In this document: positions 16,344 through 24,993 of the stretch, piece by piece | Layout: every line of letters begins with the position of its first letter | Position numbering within the stretch: position 1 is the first letter of the stretch | From: Modestobacter versicolor | GTDB lineage: Bacteria > Actinomycetota > Actinomycetes > Mycobacteriales > Geodermatophilaceae | Length of the DNA: 64,000 nt | Direction: 5' to 3' | Assembly: GCF_014195485.1 (NCBI RefSeq) | Contig: NZ_JACIBU010000001.1 | Location: 2,852,001-2,916,000 of the forward strand | Notes under the pieces: generated by a model | The model's database searches: none | Told to the model about the DNA's origin: nothing | The model's input: the letters and a program-made list of their open reading frames with translations, nothing else | Made by a program: the position numbers and the translations under genes

Positions 16344-16401
16344 CCCGACGCCCCCGTCGGGCTCCCGGCACCCCGTGCCAGGATGCCCGGCGGGGGCGTC
16401 G
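16344..16401 (+). terminator. HU terminator region with two alternative stems
   Basis: CCCGACG/CGTCGGG with a CCCC loop (16344-16361) can form a short hairpin. Alternatively CGACGCCCCCG (16346-16356) pairs over 11 bp with CGGGGGCGTCG (16391-16401), enclosing GGCAC/GTGCC. The two structures exclude each other. No T tract follows. Confidence 0.55.
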
Positions 16402-16437
16402 CTCATCGGGGAGCGGTCCACCGGCGAGCGGAGTCCG

Positions 16438-17676
16438 ATGACCGCGGTGCAGACCGACCTGGAGATCACCACCGACCCCGCCGAGGTCGGCCTGGACGCC
16501 GCCCGGCTGCAGCGGGTCGACCGGCGGCTGGCCCGCTGGGTCGACGAGGGGCAGCTGCCCGGCTTCCTGGTGACGGTGGCCCGGCACGGGCGGCTCGTGC
16601 ACGTCGGCCGGTACGGGCACCGCGACGTCGAGGCCGGGCTGCCGGTCACCGACGACACCCGCTGGCGGGTCTACTCGATGACCAAGCCGGTGACCTCGGT
16701 GGCGGCGATGTCGCTGTACGAGGAGGGCGCCTTCGAGCTGCGCGACCCGATCAGCCGCTGGCTGCCGGAGTTCGCCGAGACCCGGGTCTACGCCGCCGGG
16801 CCGGCCCAGAAGCCGGTGACCGTGCCGCTGATGGAGCCGATCCGGGTGCACCACCTGCTCTCGCACACCTCCGGGCTCACCTACGGCTTCCACCACGCCC
16901 ACCCGGTCGACGCGCTCTACCGGCTGCGCGGCCACGAGTGGGGCACCCCGCCCGGCGCCGACTCCGCCGAGGTCACCCGCCAGTGGGCCGAGATGCCGCT
17001 GCTCTTCCAGCCGGGCAGCGAGTGGAACTACGGCGTCTCCACCGACGTGCTGGGCCGGCTGGTCGAGGTGGTCGCGGGCAAGCCGCTGGACGAGGTGTTC
17101 GCCGAGCGGGTGTTCGGGCCGCTGGGCATGACCGAGACGTCGTTCGGCCTGCGCCCGGACGACGACCCGGCGTCGCTGGCGCAGCTGTACGGCCCCGGCG
17201 TCGTCCCGATGCCCGCGCCGTTCGCGGACGCCGCGAAGCGCACCCCCGCGTTCCTGTCCGGCGGCGGCGGGCTGGTGTCCACGGCCGGTGACTACCTGCG
17301 GTTCGTCGAGATGCTGCGGGCCGGCGGGGTGGCACCGTCCGGCGAGCGGGTCCTCGGTTCGCGCACGCTGGCGCACATGGTGCGCAACCACCTGCCCGGG
17401 AACGCCGACCTGGAGACGTTCGGCCGCCCGCTCTACGCCGAGACCCCGCTGCGCGGCGTGGGCTTCGGGCTCGGCTTCTCGATGGTGCTCGACCCGGTGC
17501 GGTACGGCGGGGTGGCGAGCCCCGGCACGTTCAACTGGGGCGGCGCGGCGTCCACCGAGTTCTACGTCGACCCGGTCGAAGACCTCACGGTCAGCTTCTA
17601 CACGCAGCTGCTGCCCTCGAGCAGCCTGCCGATGCGCACCTTCCTCCGCCCCCTGGTGCAGCAGGCGCTGATCTGA
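16438..17676 (+). CDS. beta-lactamase-fold serine hydrolase (class C / EstB type)
   Basis: A 412-residue penicillin-binding-protein-like hydrolase. Ser80-Met-Thr-Lys83 (YSMTKP) is the SxxK nucleophile motif and WNYGVSTDVLG supplies the second-motif Tyr. HLLSHTSGLTYGF is typical of the family. No signal peptide is visible, so it is probably a cytoplasmic esterase or amidase rather than a resistance beta-lactamase. ATG 16438 was chosen because it is preceded by GGCGAGCGGAG and because the in-frame sequence upstream lies in the HU terminator. Confidence 0.87.
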   Translation: MTAVQTDLEITTDPAEVGLDAARLQRVDRRLARWVDEGQLPGFLVTVARHGRLVHVGRYGHRDVEAGLPVTDDTRWRVYSMTKPVTSVAAMSLYEEGAFELRDPISRWLPEFAETRVYAAGPAQKPVTVPLMEPIRVHHLLSHTSGLTYGFHHAHPVDALYRLRGHEWGTPPGADSAEVTRQWAEMPLLFQPGSEWNYGVSTDVLGRLVEVVAGKPLDEVFAERVFGPLGMTETSFGLRPDDDPASLAQLYGPGVVPMPAPFADAAKRTPAFLSGGGGLVSTAGDYLRFVEMLRAGGVAPSGERVLGSRTLAHMVRNHLPGNADLETFGRPLYAETPLRGVGFGLGFSMVLDPVRYGGVASPGTFNWGGAASTEFYVDPVEDLTVSFYTQLLPSSSLPMRTFLRPLVQQALI

Positions 17677-17724
17677 GGAAGGGCCCCGCCCTTCACCTCC
17701 CGCGCGGAAAGTGAAGATGGGGGC

Positions 17725-18678
17725 ATGGAACCGAGCCACGTCCTGCTGCCCGACGAGCGCACCCTGCACGGGCACTGGGACCCGTCGCTGCCCCCGGCGC
17801 TGACGGTCGAGCCGGGGACGACGGTGCGCATCGGCACCCTGGACTCCGGCTGGTCGACCGGGCCCTACACCGGCGGCAACGACGCGGCCGACCTCGCCGC
17901 CCGGCCGCGGCACCCGGCGCACGACCCCGCGTACGGGCACGCGCTCACCGGGCCGGTCGCCGTCGCCGGGGCGCAGCCCGGTCAGGTGCTCAGCGTGCGG
18001 ATCGACGACGTCGTCCCCGGGGCCTTCGGGACGACGTACTGCGGGCTGCGCTCGACCGCGCTGAACGAGCGGCTGGGCGTCACCGCGGACCCCGTCGTCC
18101 ACCGCTGGGAGCTGGACGCGGTCGCCGGGACCGGCCGCAACCAGGCCGGGCACTCGGTGGCCCTGCGCCCGTTCCTCGGCGTGATGGGCGTGCCGCCGGC
18201 CGAGCCGGGCGAGCACTCCACCATCCCGCCGTACTGGCACGGCGGGAACATCGACTGCCGCGAGCTGGTGGCCGGCGCGACGCTCTACCTACCGGTGACC
18301 GTGCCCGGCGGGCTCCTGTCGGTCGGCGACGGGCACGCCGCGCAGGGTGACGGCGAGGTGAGCGGCACCGCCATCGAGTGCCCGATGGACCGCGTCGACC
18401 TGACCCTGGACGTGCTGCCCGACCTGTTCGGCGCCCCGCTGACCACGCCGGTCGCCCGGACCCCGGCCGGCTGGGTGACCATGGGCGTCGCCGACGACCT
18501 GGACGAGGCGATGGCGATCGCCCTGGACGCGATGCTCGACGTGATGGCCGCGCTGCACGGCATCGGCCGGTCCGACGCCCTCGCGCTGGCCAGCGTGGTG
18601 GTCGACCTGCGGGTCACCCAGGTGGTCAACCAGGTGGTCGGCGTGCACGCCGTCCTCCCCTGGGGCGCACTCCGCTGA
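17725..18678 (+). CDS. acetamidase/formamidase family protein
   Basis: A 317-residue member of the FmdA/AmdA family. The N-terminal HGHWDPSLPP and the segment IPPYWHGGNIDCRELVAGATLYLPV fit the metal-binding and active-site region, and GDGHAAQGDGEVSGTAIE is the characteristic central motif. These enzymes hydrolyse short aliphatic amides to ammonia and carboxylate. The ATG lies just after a small palindrome (CTTCAC...GTGAAG, 17692-17717). A strong terminator overlaps the stop codon. Confidence 0.9.
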   Translation: MEPSHVLLPDERTLHGHWDPSLPPALTVEPGTTVRIGTLDSGWSTGPYTGGNDAADLAARPRHPAHDPAYGHALTGPVAVAGAQPGQVLSVRIDDVVPGAFGTTYCGLRSTALNERLGVTADPVVHRWELDAVAGTGRNQAGHSVALRPFLGVMGVPPAEPGEHSTIPPYWHGGNIDCRELVAGATLYLPVTVPGGLLSVGDGHAAQGDGEVSGTAIECPMDRVDLTLDVLPDLFGAPLTTPVARTPAGWVTMGVADDLDEAMAIALDAMLDVMAALHGIGRSDALALASVVVDLRVTQVVNQVVGVHAVLPWGALR

Positions 18679-18699
18679 GGCCCTCCGGGGCCTCAGCGG
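18672..18699 (+). terminator. hairpin terminator overlapping acetamidase stop
   Basis: Arms CCGCTGAGGCCC (18672-18683) and GGGCCTCAGCGG (18688-18699) pair perfectly around loop TCCG. The gene's TGA (18676-18678) lies inside the left arm. Copy D of the hairpin repeat follows immediately. Confidence 0.7.
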
Positions 18700-18702
18700 G
18701 TA

Positions 18703-18763
18703 CGGCCCCGTCGCAGGGGCCCGCCGCGAGCTCGCGAGCGGTGGGGGGCGACGGGGTCCTTCT
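18703..18763. repeat. dispersed hairpin repeat, copy D
   Basis: Outer arms CGGCCCCGTCG and CGACGGGGTCC; inner arms CCCGCCGC and GCGGTGGG, which pair with one G-U on the plus-strand RNA. It ends directly against the stop codon of the minus-strand DinB gene, so read from that gene it is TGA-AGAAGGACCCC. Closest to the family consensus. Confidence 0.75.
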
Positions 18764-19312
18764 TCAGTCGCCGGTGGCGCCGTCGATGCGCTCGCGGAGC
18801 AGGTCGGCATGGCCGTTGTGCCGGGCGTACTCCTCGATCATGTGCAGGTAGATCCACCGCAGGGACACCTGCTGGCCGTGCCGCAGCCCGGCGCCGACGT
18901 CGTCCAGCGAGTCGTGCTCGGCGGCCAGCGCGCGGCTGGAGTCGCACTCGGCGGTGAAGGCCGCCAGCTCGCGGGTTACGGCGGTCTCGGTGTCGGGGTG
19001 GTCGGTGTCGCGGCCGATCGCGTCGAAGTCGCCGTCCTCGTCGTCCGGGCCGTAGTAGAGCGGGGCGGTCTGCTGCCCGGCGAGCACCCGGCGGAACCAG
19101 CTGCGCTCGACCTCCGTCATGTGCCGCAGCAGGCCGCGCAGGCTGAGCGACGACGGCGGGACCGACCGCTCGCCGAGCTGCTCGGGCGTCAGCCCGGCGC
19201 ACTTGACCAGCAGGGTGGCCCGGTGGAACTCCAGCCACGCCTCCACGGCGGCGCGCTCGCCGTCTCGGTAGGGCGGGTCGGTGCGCTCGGGGGCGGGCGG
19301 GAACTCGGGCAT
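18764..19312 (-). CDS. DinB-like / DUF664 (mycothiol transferase superfamily) protein
   Basis: A 182-residue four-helix DinB-fold protein. Three His expected to bind a divalent metal are visible: one in LLRHMTEVERSW and two in MIEEYARHNGHADLL near the C-terminus. DinB/DUF664 proteins in actinobacteria include mycothiol-dependent S-transferases that detoxify electrophiles; the substrate is unknown here. ATG 19312 or the in-frame ATG at 19324 could start it. A second DinB gene lies at 20212-20790, flanking the FolP2-like gene. Confidence 0.82.
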   Translation of the reverse strand: MPEFPPAPERTDPPYRDGERAAVEAWLEFHRATLLVKCAGLTPEQLGERSVPPSSLSLRGLLRHMTEVERSWFRRVLAGQQTAPLYYGPDDEDGDFDAIGRDTDHPDTETAVTRELAAFTAECDSSRALAAEHDSLDDVGAGLRHGQQVSLRWIYLHMIEEYARHNGHADLLRERIDGATGD

Positions 19313-19326
19313 GCGCCCCAGCATGC

Positions 19327-20199
19327 TTGGCTGGTCCAGTGCTGCGACTAGGGGCCCTCGACGTGCCGGACGGCGGGCTGGCCGTCATGGCGATCGTCAA
19401 CCGGACGCCGGACTCCTTCTACGACCGCGGGTCGACCTACCAGCTCGACGCCGCGCTGGCCCGGGTCGAGCAGGTGGTGGCCGAGGGCGCGGACATGGTC
19501 GACGTCGGCGGGGTGAAGGCGGCCCCGGGGGCCGAGGTCTCCGCGACGGAAGAGGTCCGCCGGACGGTCGACCTGGTCGCGGCGATCCGGGCCGCCCACC
19601 CGCTGCTGCCGATCTCCATCGACACCTACCGGTCGGAGGTCGCGCGGGAGGCGCTGGCGGCCGGGGCGGACGTCGTCAACGACGCCTGGGGTGGCGTCGA
19701 CCCGGAGCTGGCGGCCGTCGCCGCCGGGGCCGGTGCGGGGATCGTGTGCACGCACGCCGGCGGGCTCCCGCCGCGCACCCGCCCGCACCGGGTCAGCTAC
19801 GACGACGTGGTGGCCGACATCGTGCGGCGGACGACGGCGCTGGCGGAGGCCGCCGTGCAGGCCGGCGTGGACCGGGAGCGCGTGCTGGTCGACCCCGGGC
19901 ACGACTTCGGCAAGAACACCCGGCACTCGCTCGAGGCCACCCGCCGCCTCGACGAGCTGGTGGCCACCGGCTGGCCGGTGCTGGTGGCGCTGTCGAACAA
20001 GGACTTCGTCGGGGAGACCCTCGACGTGCCGGTCGAGGACCGGCTGACCGGCACCCTCGCGGCGACCGCGGTCAGCGCCTGGCTCGGGGCCCGGGTGTTC
20101 CGGGTGCACGACGTCGCGGCGACCCGGCAGACGCTGGACATGGTGGCCTCGATCCGCGGCGACCGGCAGCCGACCCGCACCACCCGCGGCCTGGCCTAG
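19327..20199 (+). CDS. folP2: dihydropteroate synthase-like protein (FolP2 type)
   Basis: A ~290-residue TIM-barrel protein of the pterin-binding family. The first signature reads MAIVNRTPDSFYDRG with Arg where true dihydropteroate synthases usually have Val, as in the mycobacterial FolP2 paralog; VDPGHDFGKNTRHSL is the later conserved motif. FolP2 of mycobacteria is reported not to act as a classical dihydropteroate synthase, so folate synthesis should not be assumed. The start is uncertain: TTG 19327 or GTG 19339 are candidates. It is divergent from a DinB gene with almost no spacing. Confidence 0.82.
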   Translation: MAGPVLRLGALDVPDGGLAVMAIVNRTPDSFYDRGSTYQLDAALARVEQVVAEGADMVDVGGVKAAPGAEVSATEEVRRTVDLVAAIRAAHPLLPISIDTYRSEVAREALAAGADVVNDAWGGVDPELAAVAAGAGAGIVCTHAGGLPPRTRPHRVSYDDVVADIVRRTTALAEAAVQAGVDRERVLVDPGHDFGKNTRHSLEATRRLDELVATGWPVLVALSNKDFVGETLDVPVEDRLTGTLAATAVSAWLGARVFRVHDVAATRQTLDMVASIRGDRQPTRTTRGLA

Positions 20200-20211
20200 T
20201 AGAGGGGCCGC

Positions 20212-20790
20212 TCAGCTGGCTGCCTCCGCGGCGGCCTGCACCCGGGCGCGGTGGGCGGCCCACTGGGCGGGGTCCTCGGAGCCCATGTTGGACATCCCCT
20301 CCCGGGCACCCACCGCGCCGTCGACCAGCTCGCGGACGATGTCGGCGTGCCCGGCGTGCCGGTGGGTCTCCGCGGTCAGGTGCACCAGCACCCGGAACAG
20401 CGTCGGGCGTCGCCGCTCCTCCGGCCACCACGGCCCCAGGCCGGTCGCGTCCAGTTCGAGGGCGGCGACCGTCGCGTCGCCGTGCGCCCACACCCGCCGG
20501 TAGAGGGCGACCAGCTCGTCCCGGGACTCCTCGGCGGTGGCCCACATGTCCGAGTCGGGCTCGGCGTCCAGCTCGGCCCACGGCATCGGCTCCGGGAACG
20601 GCCGGCCGAAGACCTCGCCCAGGTACCCGGAGTCGACCGCGGCGAGGTGCTTCACCAGGCCGAGCAGGTTGGTGCCGGTGGGGGTCAGCGGCCGGCGGAC
20701 GTCGAGCTCCGAGGCGCCCTCCAGCTTCCAGACCACCGCCTCGCGCGCCCGCTGCAGGTAGCCGAGCAGGTCGTCCTTGTGCTGGTCCAC
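20212..20790 (-). CDS. DinB-like / DUF664 protein
   Basis: A 192-residue DinB-fold protein with metal-binding His candidates in GLVKHLAAVDSGYL and in HLTAETHRHAGHADIVRELVDG, the latter typical of the DUF664 / mycothiol-transferase group. The GTG at 20790 fits the usual family N-terminus (VDQHKDDLLGYLQRA); CATGCT stands 6 nt before it. It converges on the FolP2-like gene. It is a distant relative of the DinB protein at 18764. Confidence 0.82.
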   Translation of the reverse strand: MDQHKDDLLGYLQRAREAVVWKLEGASELDVRRPLTPTGTNLLGLVKHLAAVDSGYLGEVFGRPFPEPMPWAELDAEPDSDMWATAEESRDELVALYRRVWAHGDATVAALELDATGLGPWWPEERRRPTLFRVLVHLTAETHRHAGHADIVRELVDGAVGAREGMSNMGSEDPAQWAAHRARVQAAAEAAS

Positions 20791-20831
20791 GCGGGGAGCA
20801 TGCCGCGTCCGGCGGCGGGACGGGCACTGGA

Positions 20832-20837
20832 TAGCTT
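20832..20837 (+). promoter_or_regulatory. -10 box of leaderless thioesterase promoter
   Basis: TAGCTT ends 7 nt before ATG 20845 and no ribosome-binding site is present between them, which predicts an mRNA starting at the ATG. Confidence 0.5.
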
Positions 20838-20844
20838 TCCCGGC

Positions 20845-21270
20845 ATGGCCGACACCGGGTTCCTCACCGCCGACGAGCTCAACGCGATGCTGCCGGGCAC
20901 GCTGCCGGGGCTGCTCGGCATCGTCGTCGACAGCCACGAGCCGGGCCGGCTGACCAGCCACCTCGACGTCCGCCCCGACCTGCTCGCCCCCAACGGCTAC
21001 CTGCACGCCGGCACGGTGGTGACGCTGGCCGACACCAGCTGCGGCCTGCCCACCCGGGCGCTGCTGCCCGAGGGCGCCAGCGGGTTCACCACCATCGAGC
21101 TCAAGAGCAACCACCTGGGCACCGCGCGGGAGGGCCGCATCGACGCCGTCGCCACCAACGTGCACGCCGGGCGGACGACGCAGGTCTGGGACGCCGTGGT
21201 CACGAACGCGGCGACCGGGCGGACGATCGCGCTGTTCCGCTGCACCCAGTCGGTGCTCTGGCCGCGCTGA
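20845..21270 (+). CDS. PaaI-like hot-dog thioesterase
   Basis: A 141-residue 4HBT-family protein. NGYLHAGTVVTLADTSCG is the conserved helix and loop holding the catalytic region, and TIELKSNHLGTAREG with the C-terminal FRCTQSVLW complete a single hot-dog fold. It should hydrolyse an aryl- or acyl-CoA thioester. Length matches PaaI/YbgC-type enzymes. It may salvage CoA in the same pathways as the acyl-CoA ligase at 22211. Confidence 0.88.
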   Translation: MADTGFLTADELNAMLPGTLPGLLGIVVDSHEPGRLTSHLDVRPDLLAPNGYLHAGTVVTLADTSCGLPTRALLPEGASGFTTIELKSNHLGTAREGRIDAVATNVHAGRTTQVWDAVVTNAATGRTIALFRCTQSVLWPR

Positions 21271-21279
21271 CCGCGGTCC

Positions 21280-22065
21280 TCACAGCTCGATCGAGCCCTC
21301 GCGGCGGAGCACGCACGCACCGTGCAGGTGCACCCGGTCCCCGACGAGCCGGCAGGTCAGCTCACCGCCGCGCGGTGACGCCTGGTGCGCGAGGAAGGTG
21401 TCCCGCCCGGTCCGGGCAGCCCAGAACGGCACCAGGGCGCAGTGCGCTCCCCCGGTCACCGGGTCCTCGGGGATGCCCTTCGCCGGGGCGAAGTACCGGC
21501 TGACGAAGTCGTGCTCCCCGTCGCCGGCGGCGGTGACCACCACCCCGGTCCGGTCGAGGCGGGCGATGGCGGCGAGGTCCGGCGCCAGGGCCCGGACGTC
21601 GGCGGCCCTGGGCAGCAGGGCGAGGTGGTTGCCGCCGTCGACGAAGGTCTCCAGCGGGGTGACGCCGAGTGCGGCAGCCAGCGCCGGCTGCAGCGGCACG
21701 GGTCGGACCGTGCGGACCGGCAGGTCGATCCGGTACCCGGCGCCCTCCCGGTCGACGGTCAACGGTCCGCTGGCGGTGTCGAAGACGACGCGTCGCCGTC
21801 CGGGCTCCAGCCGTTCGCAGACGACGGCGCCGGCGGCCAGCGTGGCGTGCCCGCACAGCGGCACCTCCACCGTGGGCGTGAACCAGCGCAGCCGGTACCG
21901 GTCGCCTGAGGGGACGACGAACGCCGTCTCGGGCAGCGCGTTCGCCGCGGCGACGGCCTGCAGCACCGCGTCGTCGGGGAACGCGGGGAGCACCACCACG
22001 GCGGCCGGGTTGCCCGCGAAACGGCTCGTGGCGAAGGCGTCGAGCTGGAGGACCGGGACCTGCAC
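21280..22065 (-). CDS. PhzF-family isomerase/epimerase-like protein
   Basis: A 261-residue PhzF/diaminopimelate-epimerase-fold protein. It opens with QLDAFATSRFAGNPAAVV, has the catalytic Glu46 in LPETAF, and carries PLCGHATLAAG in the first half and EDPVTGGAHCAL in the second. Substrate is unknown; phenazine genes are absent, so phenazine synthesis should not be inferred. GTG start at 22065 is supported by TACGCT 6 nt upstream. Confidence 0.87.
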   Translation of the reverse strand: MQVPVLQLDAFATSRFAGNPAAVVVLPAFPDDAVLQAVAAANALPETAFVVPSGDRYRLRWFTPTVEVPLCGHATLAAGAVVCERLEPGRRRVVFDTASGPLTVDREGAGYRIDLPVRTVRPVPLQPALAAALGVTPLETFVDGGNHLALLPRAADVRALAPDLAAIARLDRTGVVVTAAGDGEHDFVSRYFAPAKGIPEDPVTGGAHCALVPFWAARTGRDTFLAHQASPRGGELTCRLVGDRVHLHGACVLRREGSIEL

Positions 22066-22071
22066 CGGCGC

Positions 22072-22077
22072 AGCGTA
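22072..22077 (-). promoter_or_regulatory. -10 box of leaderless phzF-like promoter
   Basis: TACGCT on the minus strand with 6 nt to the GTG at 22065. Confidence 0.45.
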
Positions 22078-22210
22078 GGGGTCTGCCGCGCGGCCGGGAA
22101 CGCGCAGGTCACGGTCCGCTTTTCGGACCTACTCGCTGGTAACCCGGGTGTGTCGCGCGCCACGCCTGGTGTGAGACTGGCGTCACCGCACCTGAGTCGA
22201 GGAGGACCCC

Positions 22211-23809
22211 GTGGCGCTGTCCAGCCGCTATCCCGATGTCGAGATCCCGGAGCTGTCGGTCCCGCAGTTCGTGCTGGCCGGCGCCGCCGAGCGGGCCGAT
22301 CGCCCCGCCCTGGTCGACGGCCTCTCCGGCGAGACCATCACCCACGGCGAGCTGGCCTTCTACGTCGAGCGCCTCGCCGCCGCGCTGCACGCCCGCGGTC
22401 TGCGCAAGGGCGACGTCGTCGCCGTCTTCAGCCCGAACACGATCTGGTACCCGGTCGTCTTCCACGGCATCGCCGCCGCCGGCTGCGTCATCAGCCCGGT
22501 GAACGCCCTCTACACACCCGAGGAGATCGCCTTCCAGCTGAAGGACTCCGGGGCCAAGGTGCTGGTCACCGTCTCGCCGTTCCTCGACCGGGCACTGGCC
22601 GCGGTGGAGAAGGCGCCGGTCGACGAGGTCATCGTGATGGACGGCGCCGAGGGCCACGCCTCGCTGCGCGACCTGCTCACCGCCGACGCGCCCGCCGTCC
22701 AGGTGGACATCGACCCGGCCACCGACCTGATCACGCTGCCCTACTCCAGCGGCACCACCGGGCTGCCCAAGGGCGTCATGCTCACCCACCGCAACCTGGT
22801 GGCCAACGTCAGCCAGTCCCGCCCGCTGGCCGGTGTCGACGAGGGCAACGAGCGGATCATCGCCGTCCTGCCGTTCTTCCACATCTACGGGCTGACCGTG
22901 CTGATGAACCAGGGCCTGCAGTGGGGCGGCGCCGTCGTCACGCTCCCCCGGTTCGACCTCGAGCAGTTCCTCCGGGTCATCCAGGAGCACAAGATCACCC
23001 GGGCCTTCGTGGCGCCGCCGATCGTGCTCGCGCTGGCCAAGCACCCGCTGGTCGACTCCTTCGACCTCTCCTCGCTGCGCAGCGTCACCTCCGGGGCGGC
23101 CCCGCTCGACGAGTCGCTGGCCCAGCTCGCGCAGGACCGGCTGCGCAAGGGCGCGGCCGAGGGCACCTCGGTGGGCCAGGGCTACGGGATGACCGAGCTG
23201 TCACCGGTCTCGCACACCACCCCCGAGGTCGGCCTGGAGCCGGCCGGCGCCGGCCCGACCCCCAAGGGCACGGTCGGGTTCGCGCTGCCCAACACCGAGT
23301 GCCGGCTCATCGACCCGGCCACCGGTGAGGACGCCGCCCCGGGCGAGCGCGGCGAGCTGTGGGTGCGCGGGCCGCAGGTGATGAAGGGCTACCTGAACAA
23401 CCCGCAGGCCACCGCCGAGACCCTGGACGACGAAGGCTGGCTGCACACCGGCGACGTGGCGGTCGTCGACGACGAGGGCCGCTACACCGTCGTCGACCGG
23501 GTCAAGGAGCTGATCAAGTACAAGGGCTACCAGGTGGCCCCGGCCGAGCTGGAGGCCGTGCTGCTGGGCAACCCGGAGATCGCCGACGCCGCGGTCATCG
23601 GCGTGCTGGACAAGGAGAGCGGCGAGGAGCTGCCCAAGGCCTTCGTCGTCCGGGCGCCCGGCTCGGAGATCACCGCCGAGGCCGTGCAGGCCTACGCCGC
23701 CGAGCACCTGGCCCCGCACAAGAAGATCCGGCTGGTCGAGTTCATCGACGCCGTGCCCAAGTCGATGGCCGGCAAGATCCTGCGCAAGGACCTCAAGAAC
23801 CGCGCCTGA
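22211..23809 (+). CDS. AMP-forming acyl-CoA synthetase / 4-coumarate-CoA ligase-like
   Basis: A 532-residue ANL-superfamily ligase. The phosphate-binding loop is YSSGTTGLPKGV from residue 178; GQGYGMTELSP, GWLHTGDVA and the hinge and C-terminal Lys region (KELIKYKGYQVAP, then KSMAGKILRK) are all intact. It activates a fatty or aromatic acid with ATP and forms the CoA thioester; the architecture is closest to 4-coumarate-CoA ligase. The GTG start has a strong GAGGAGGA upstream, so this mRNA is leadered. It could feed the beta-oxidation locus at 3-9 kb. Confidence 0.9.
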   Translation: MALSSRYPDVEIPELSVPQFVLAGAAERADRPALVDGLSGETITHGELAFYVERLAAALHARGLRKGDVVAVFSPNTIWYPVVFHGIAAAGCVISPVNALYTPEEIAFQLKDSGAKVLVTVSPFLDRALAAVEKAPVDEVIVMDGAEGHASLRDLLTADAPAVQVDIDPATDLITLPYSSGTTGLPKGVMLTHRNLVANVSQSRPLAGVDEGNERIIAVLPFFHIYGLTVLMNQGLQWGGAVVTLPRFDLEQFLRVIQEHKITRAFVAPPIVLALAKHPLVDSFDLSSLRSVTSGAAPLDESLAQLAQDRLRKGAAEGTSVGQGYGMTELSPVSHTTPEVGLEPAGAGPTPKGTVGFALPNTECRLIDPATGEDAAPGERGELWVRGPQVMKGYLNNPQATAETLDDEGWLHTGDVAVVDDEGRYTVVDRVKELIKYKGYQVAPAELEAVLLGNPEIADAAVIGVLDKESGEELPKAFVVRAPGSEITAEAVQAYAAEHLAPHKKIRLVEFIDAVPKSMAGKILRKDLKNRA

Positions 23810-23828
23810 CGGGCAGGGCCGCCCCTCG

Positions 23829-23902
23829 CGACGATCATGGGCTCAGCGCGCCGACACGCCGCTCGCCGGCGGTGTGTCCGCGCCCCAGCTCCATGATCGT
23901 CG
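23829..23902. repeat. 74-bp palindromic element, copy 1
   Basis: Exactly 74 bp bounded by 12-bp perfect inverted repeats CGACGATCATGG and CCATGATCGTCG. It lies between the acyl-CoA ligase stop and the quinone oxidoreductase promoter. A second copy of the same length is at 38047-38120 in the opposite orientation; the two share the ends, a CGACACG at the same offset and a 17-nt right end CAGCTCCATGATCGTCG. Confidence 0.75.
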
Positions 23903-23922
23903 GGGGCGTCGCCCTGGGGCCA

Positions 23923-23928
23923 TAAGGT
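23923..23928 (+). promoter_or_regulatory. -10 box of leaderless quinone oxidoreductase promoter
   Basis: TAAGGT followed by 7 nt and ATG 23936, with no ribosome-binding site. Confidence 0.5.
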
Positions 23929-23935
23929 CGAGCAC

Positions 23936-24922
23936 ATGCGTGCGGTGACGATCAGCGAGCCCGGCGGTCCCGAGGTCCTCGGCTGGGGCGAGGTGCCCGA
24001 CCCGGTCTGCGGGCCGGGCGAGGTGCTGGTCGACGTCGTGGCCGCGGCGGTGAACCGGGCGGACCTGCTGCAGCGCCAGGGCCACTACCCGCCGCCACCG
24101 GGGGCCAGCGAGGTGCTGGGCCTGGAGTGCAGCGGGGTGGTCAGCGAGGTGGGCGAGGGGGTCACCGGCTGGTCGGTCGGCGACGAGGTGTGCGCGCTGC
24201 TGTCCGGCGGCGGGTACGCCGAGCGGGTCGCCGTCCCGGCCGGGCAGGTGCTGCCCCGCCCCGCCGGCGTGGAGCTGGCCAGCGCGGCCGCACTCCCGGA
24301 GGTCACCTGCACCGTCTGGTCCAACGTCTTCATGCTCGCCGGGCTGCGCGCCGGTGAGGTGTTCCTGGTGCACGGCGGCGGCAGCGGGATCGGCACGATG
24401 GCCGTCCAGCTCGCGGTCCGCGCCGGCGCCCGGGTCGCGACCACGGCCGGCAGCGCCGAGAAGCTGGCGTTCTGCCGCGAGCTGGGCGCCGAGATCCTGG
24501 TCGACTACCGCGAGCAGGACTTCGTCGAGGTGGTGAAGGAGGCCACCGGCGGGCACGGCGCGGACGTCGTCCTGGACATCATGGGCGCTGCGTACCTGGC
24601 CCGGAACGTCGACGTGCTGGCCACCGGCGGACGGCTGGTCGGCATCGGCATGCAGGGCGGCACCAAGGCCGAGCTGGACCTCGGGAAGCTGATGCGCAAG
24701 CGGGCCTCGATCACCGCGACCACGCTGCGCTCCCGCCCGGCGACCGGACCGGGCGGCAAGGCCGAGATCGTCGCCGCGGTGCGGCACGACGTCTGGCCCG
24801 ACGTCGAGCGGGGCACGGTCCGCCCGGTCATCGACCGCCGGCTGCCGATGTCCCGGGCCGGCGAGGCGCACGCCCTGCTGGAGGCCAGCGGCCACATCGG
24901 CAAGGTGCTGCTGGTGAGGTGA
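23936..24922 (+). CDS. NAD(P)H quinone oxidoreductase, PIG3/Qor family (zinc-free MDR)
   Basis: A 328-residue medium-chain dehydrogenase/reductase. The N-terminal GroES-like domain has NRADLLQRQGHYPPPPGAS, typical of the PIG3 quinone reductases, and lacks zinc ligands. The Rossmann motif VHGGGSGIGTMAVQLA is near residue 145. It reduces quinones or other electrophilic carbonyls with NADPH. The 74-bp palindrome lies just upstream; hairpin repeat copy E follows the stop. Confidence 0.9.
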   Translation: MRAVTISEPGGPEVLGWGEVPDPVCGPGEVLVDVVAAAVNRADLLQRQGHYPPPPGASEVLGLECSGVVSEVGEGVTGWSVGDEVCALLSGGGYAERVAVPAGQVLPRPAGVELASAAALPEVTCTVWSNVFMLAGLRAGEVFLVHGGGSGIGTMAVQLAVRAGARVATTAGSAEKLAFCRELGAEILVDYREQDFVEVVKEATGGHGADVVLDIMGAAYLARNVDVLATGGRLVGIGMQGGTKAELDLGKLMRKRASITATTLRSRPATGPGGKAEIVAAVRHDVWPDVERGTVRPVIDRRLPMSRAGEAHALLEASGHIGKVLLVR

Positions 24923-24932
24923 CCCGCTGGAA

Positions 24933-24993
24933 CGGCCTGGTCGCAGGGGCCCGCGACGAGCTGGCGAGTCGTGGGGGGCGATCAGGTCCTTCT
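24933..24993. repeat. dispersed hairpin repeat, copy E
   Basis: Outer arms CGGCCTGGTCG and CGATCAGGTCC pair with one G-U on the plus-strand RNA; inner arms CCCGCGAC and GTCGTGGG pair with one G-U. The sequence differs from copy D on both sides of each stem, in step. It abuts the stop codon of the minus-strand aminotransferase exactly as copy D abuts its DinB gene. Confidence 0.75.

Noticed and set aside
19327-20199. Annotation as the housekeeping dihydropteroate synthase FolP1.
   Set aside because: The first signature has VNRTPDSFYD rather than VNVTPDSFSD and no folate genes are adjacent, so FolP2-like was preferred.
21280-22065. Phenazine biosynthesis.
   Set aside because: Only a PhzF-family protein is present; PhzF-like proteins are widespread and no other phz gene is in the window.
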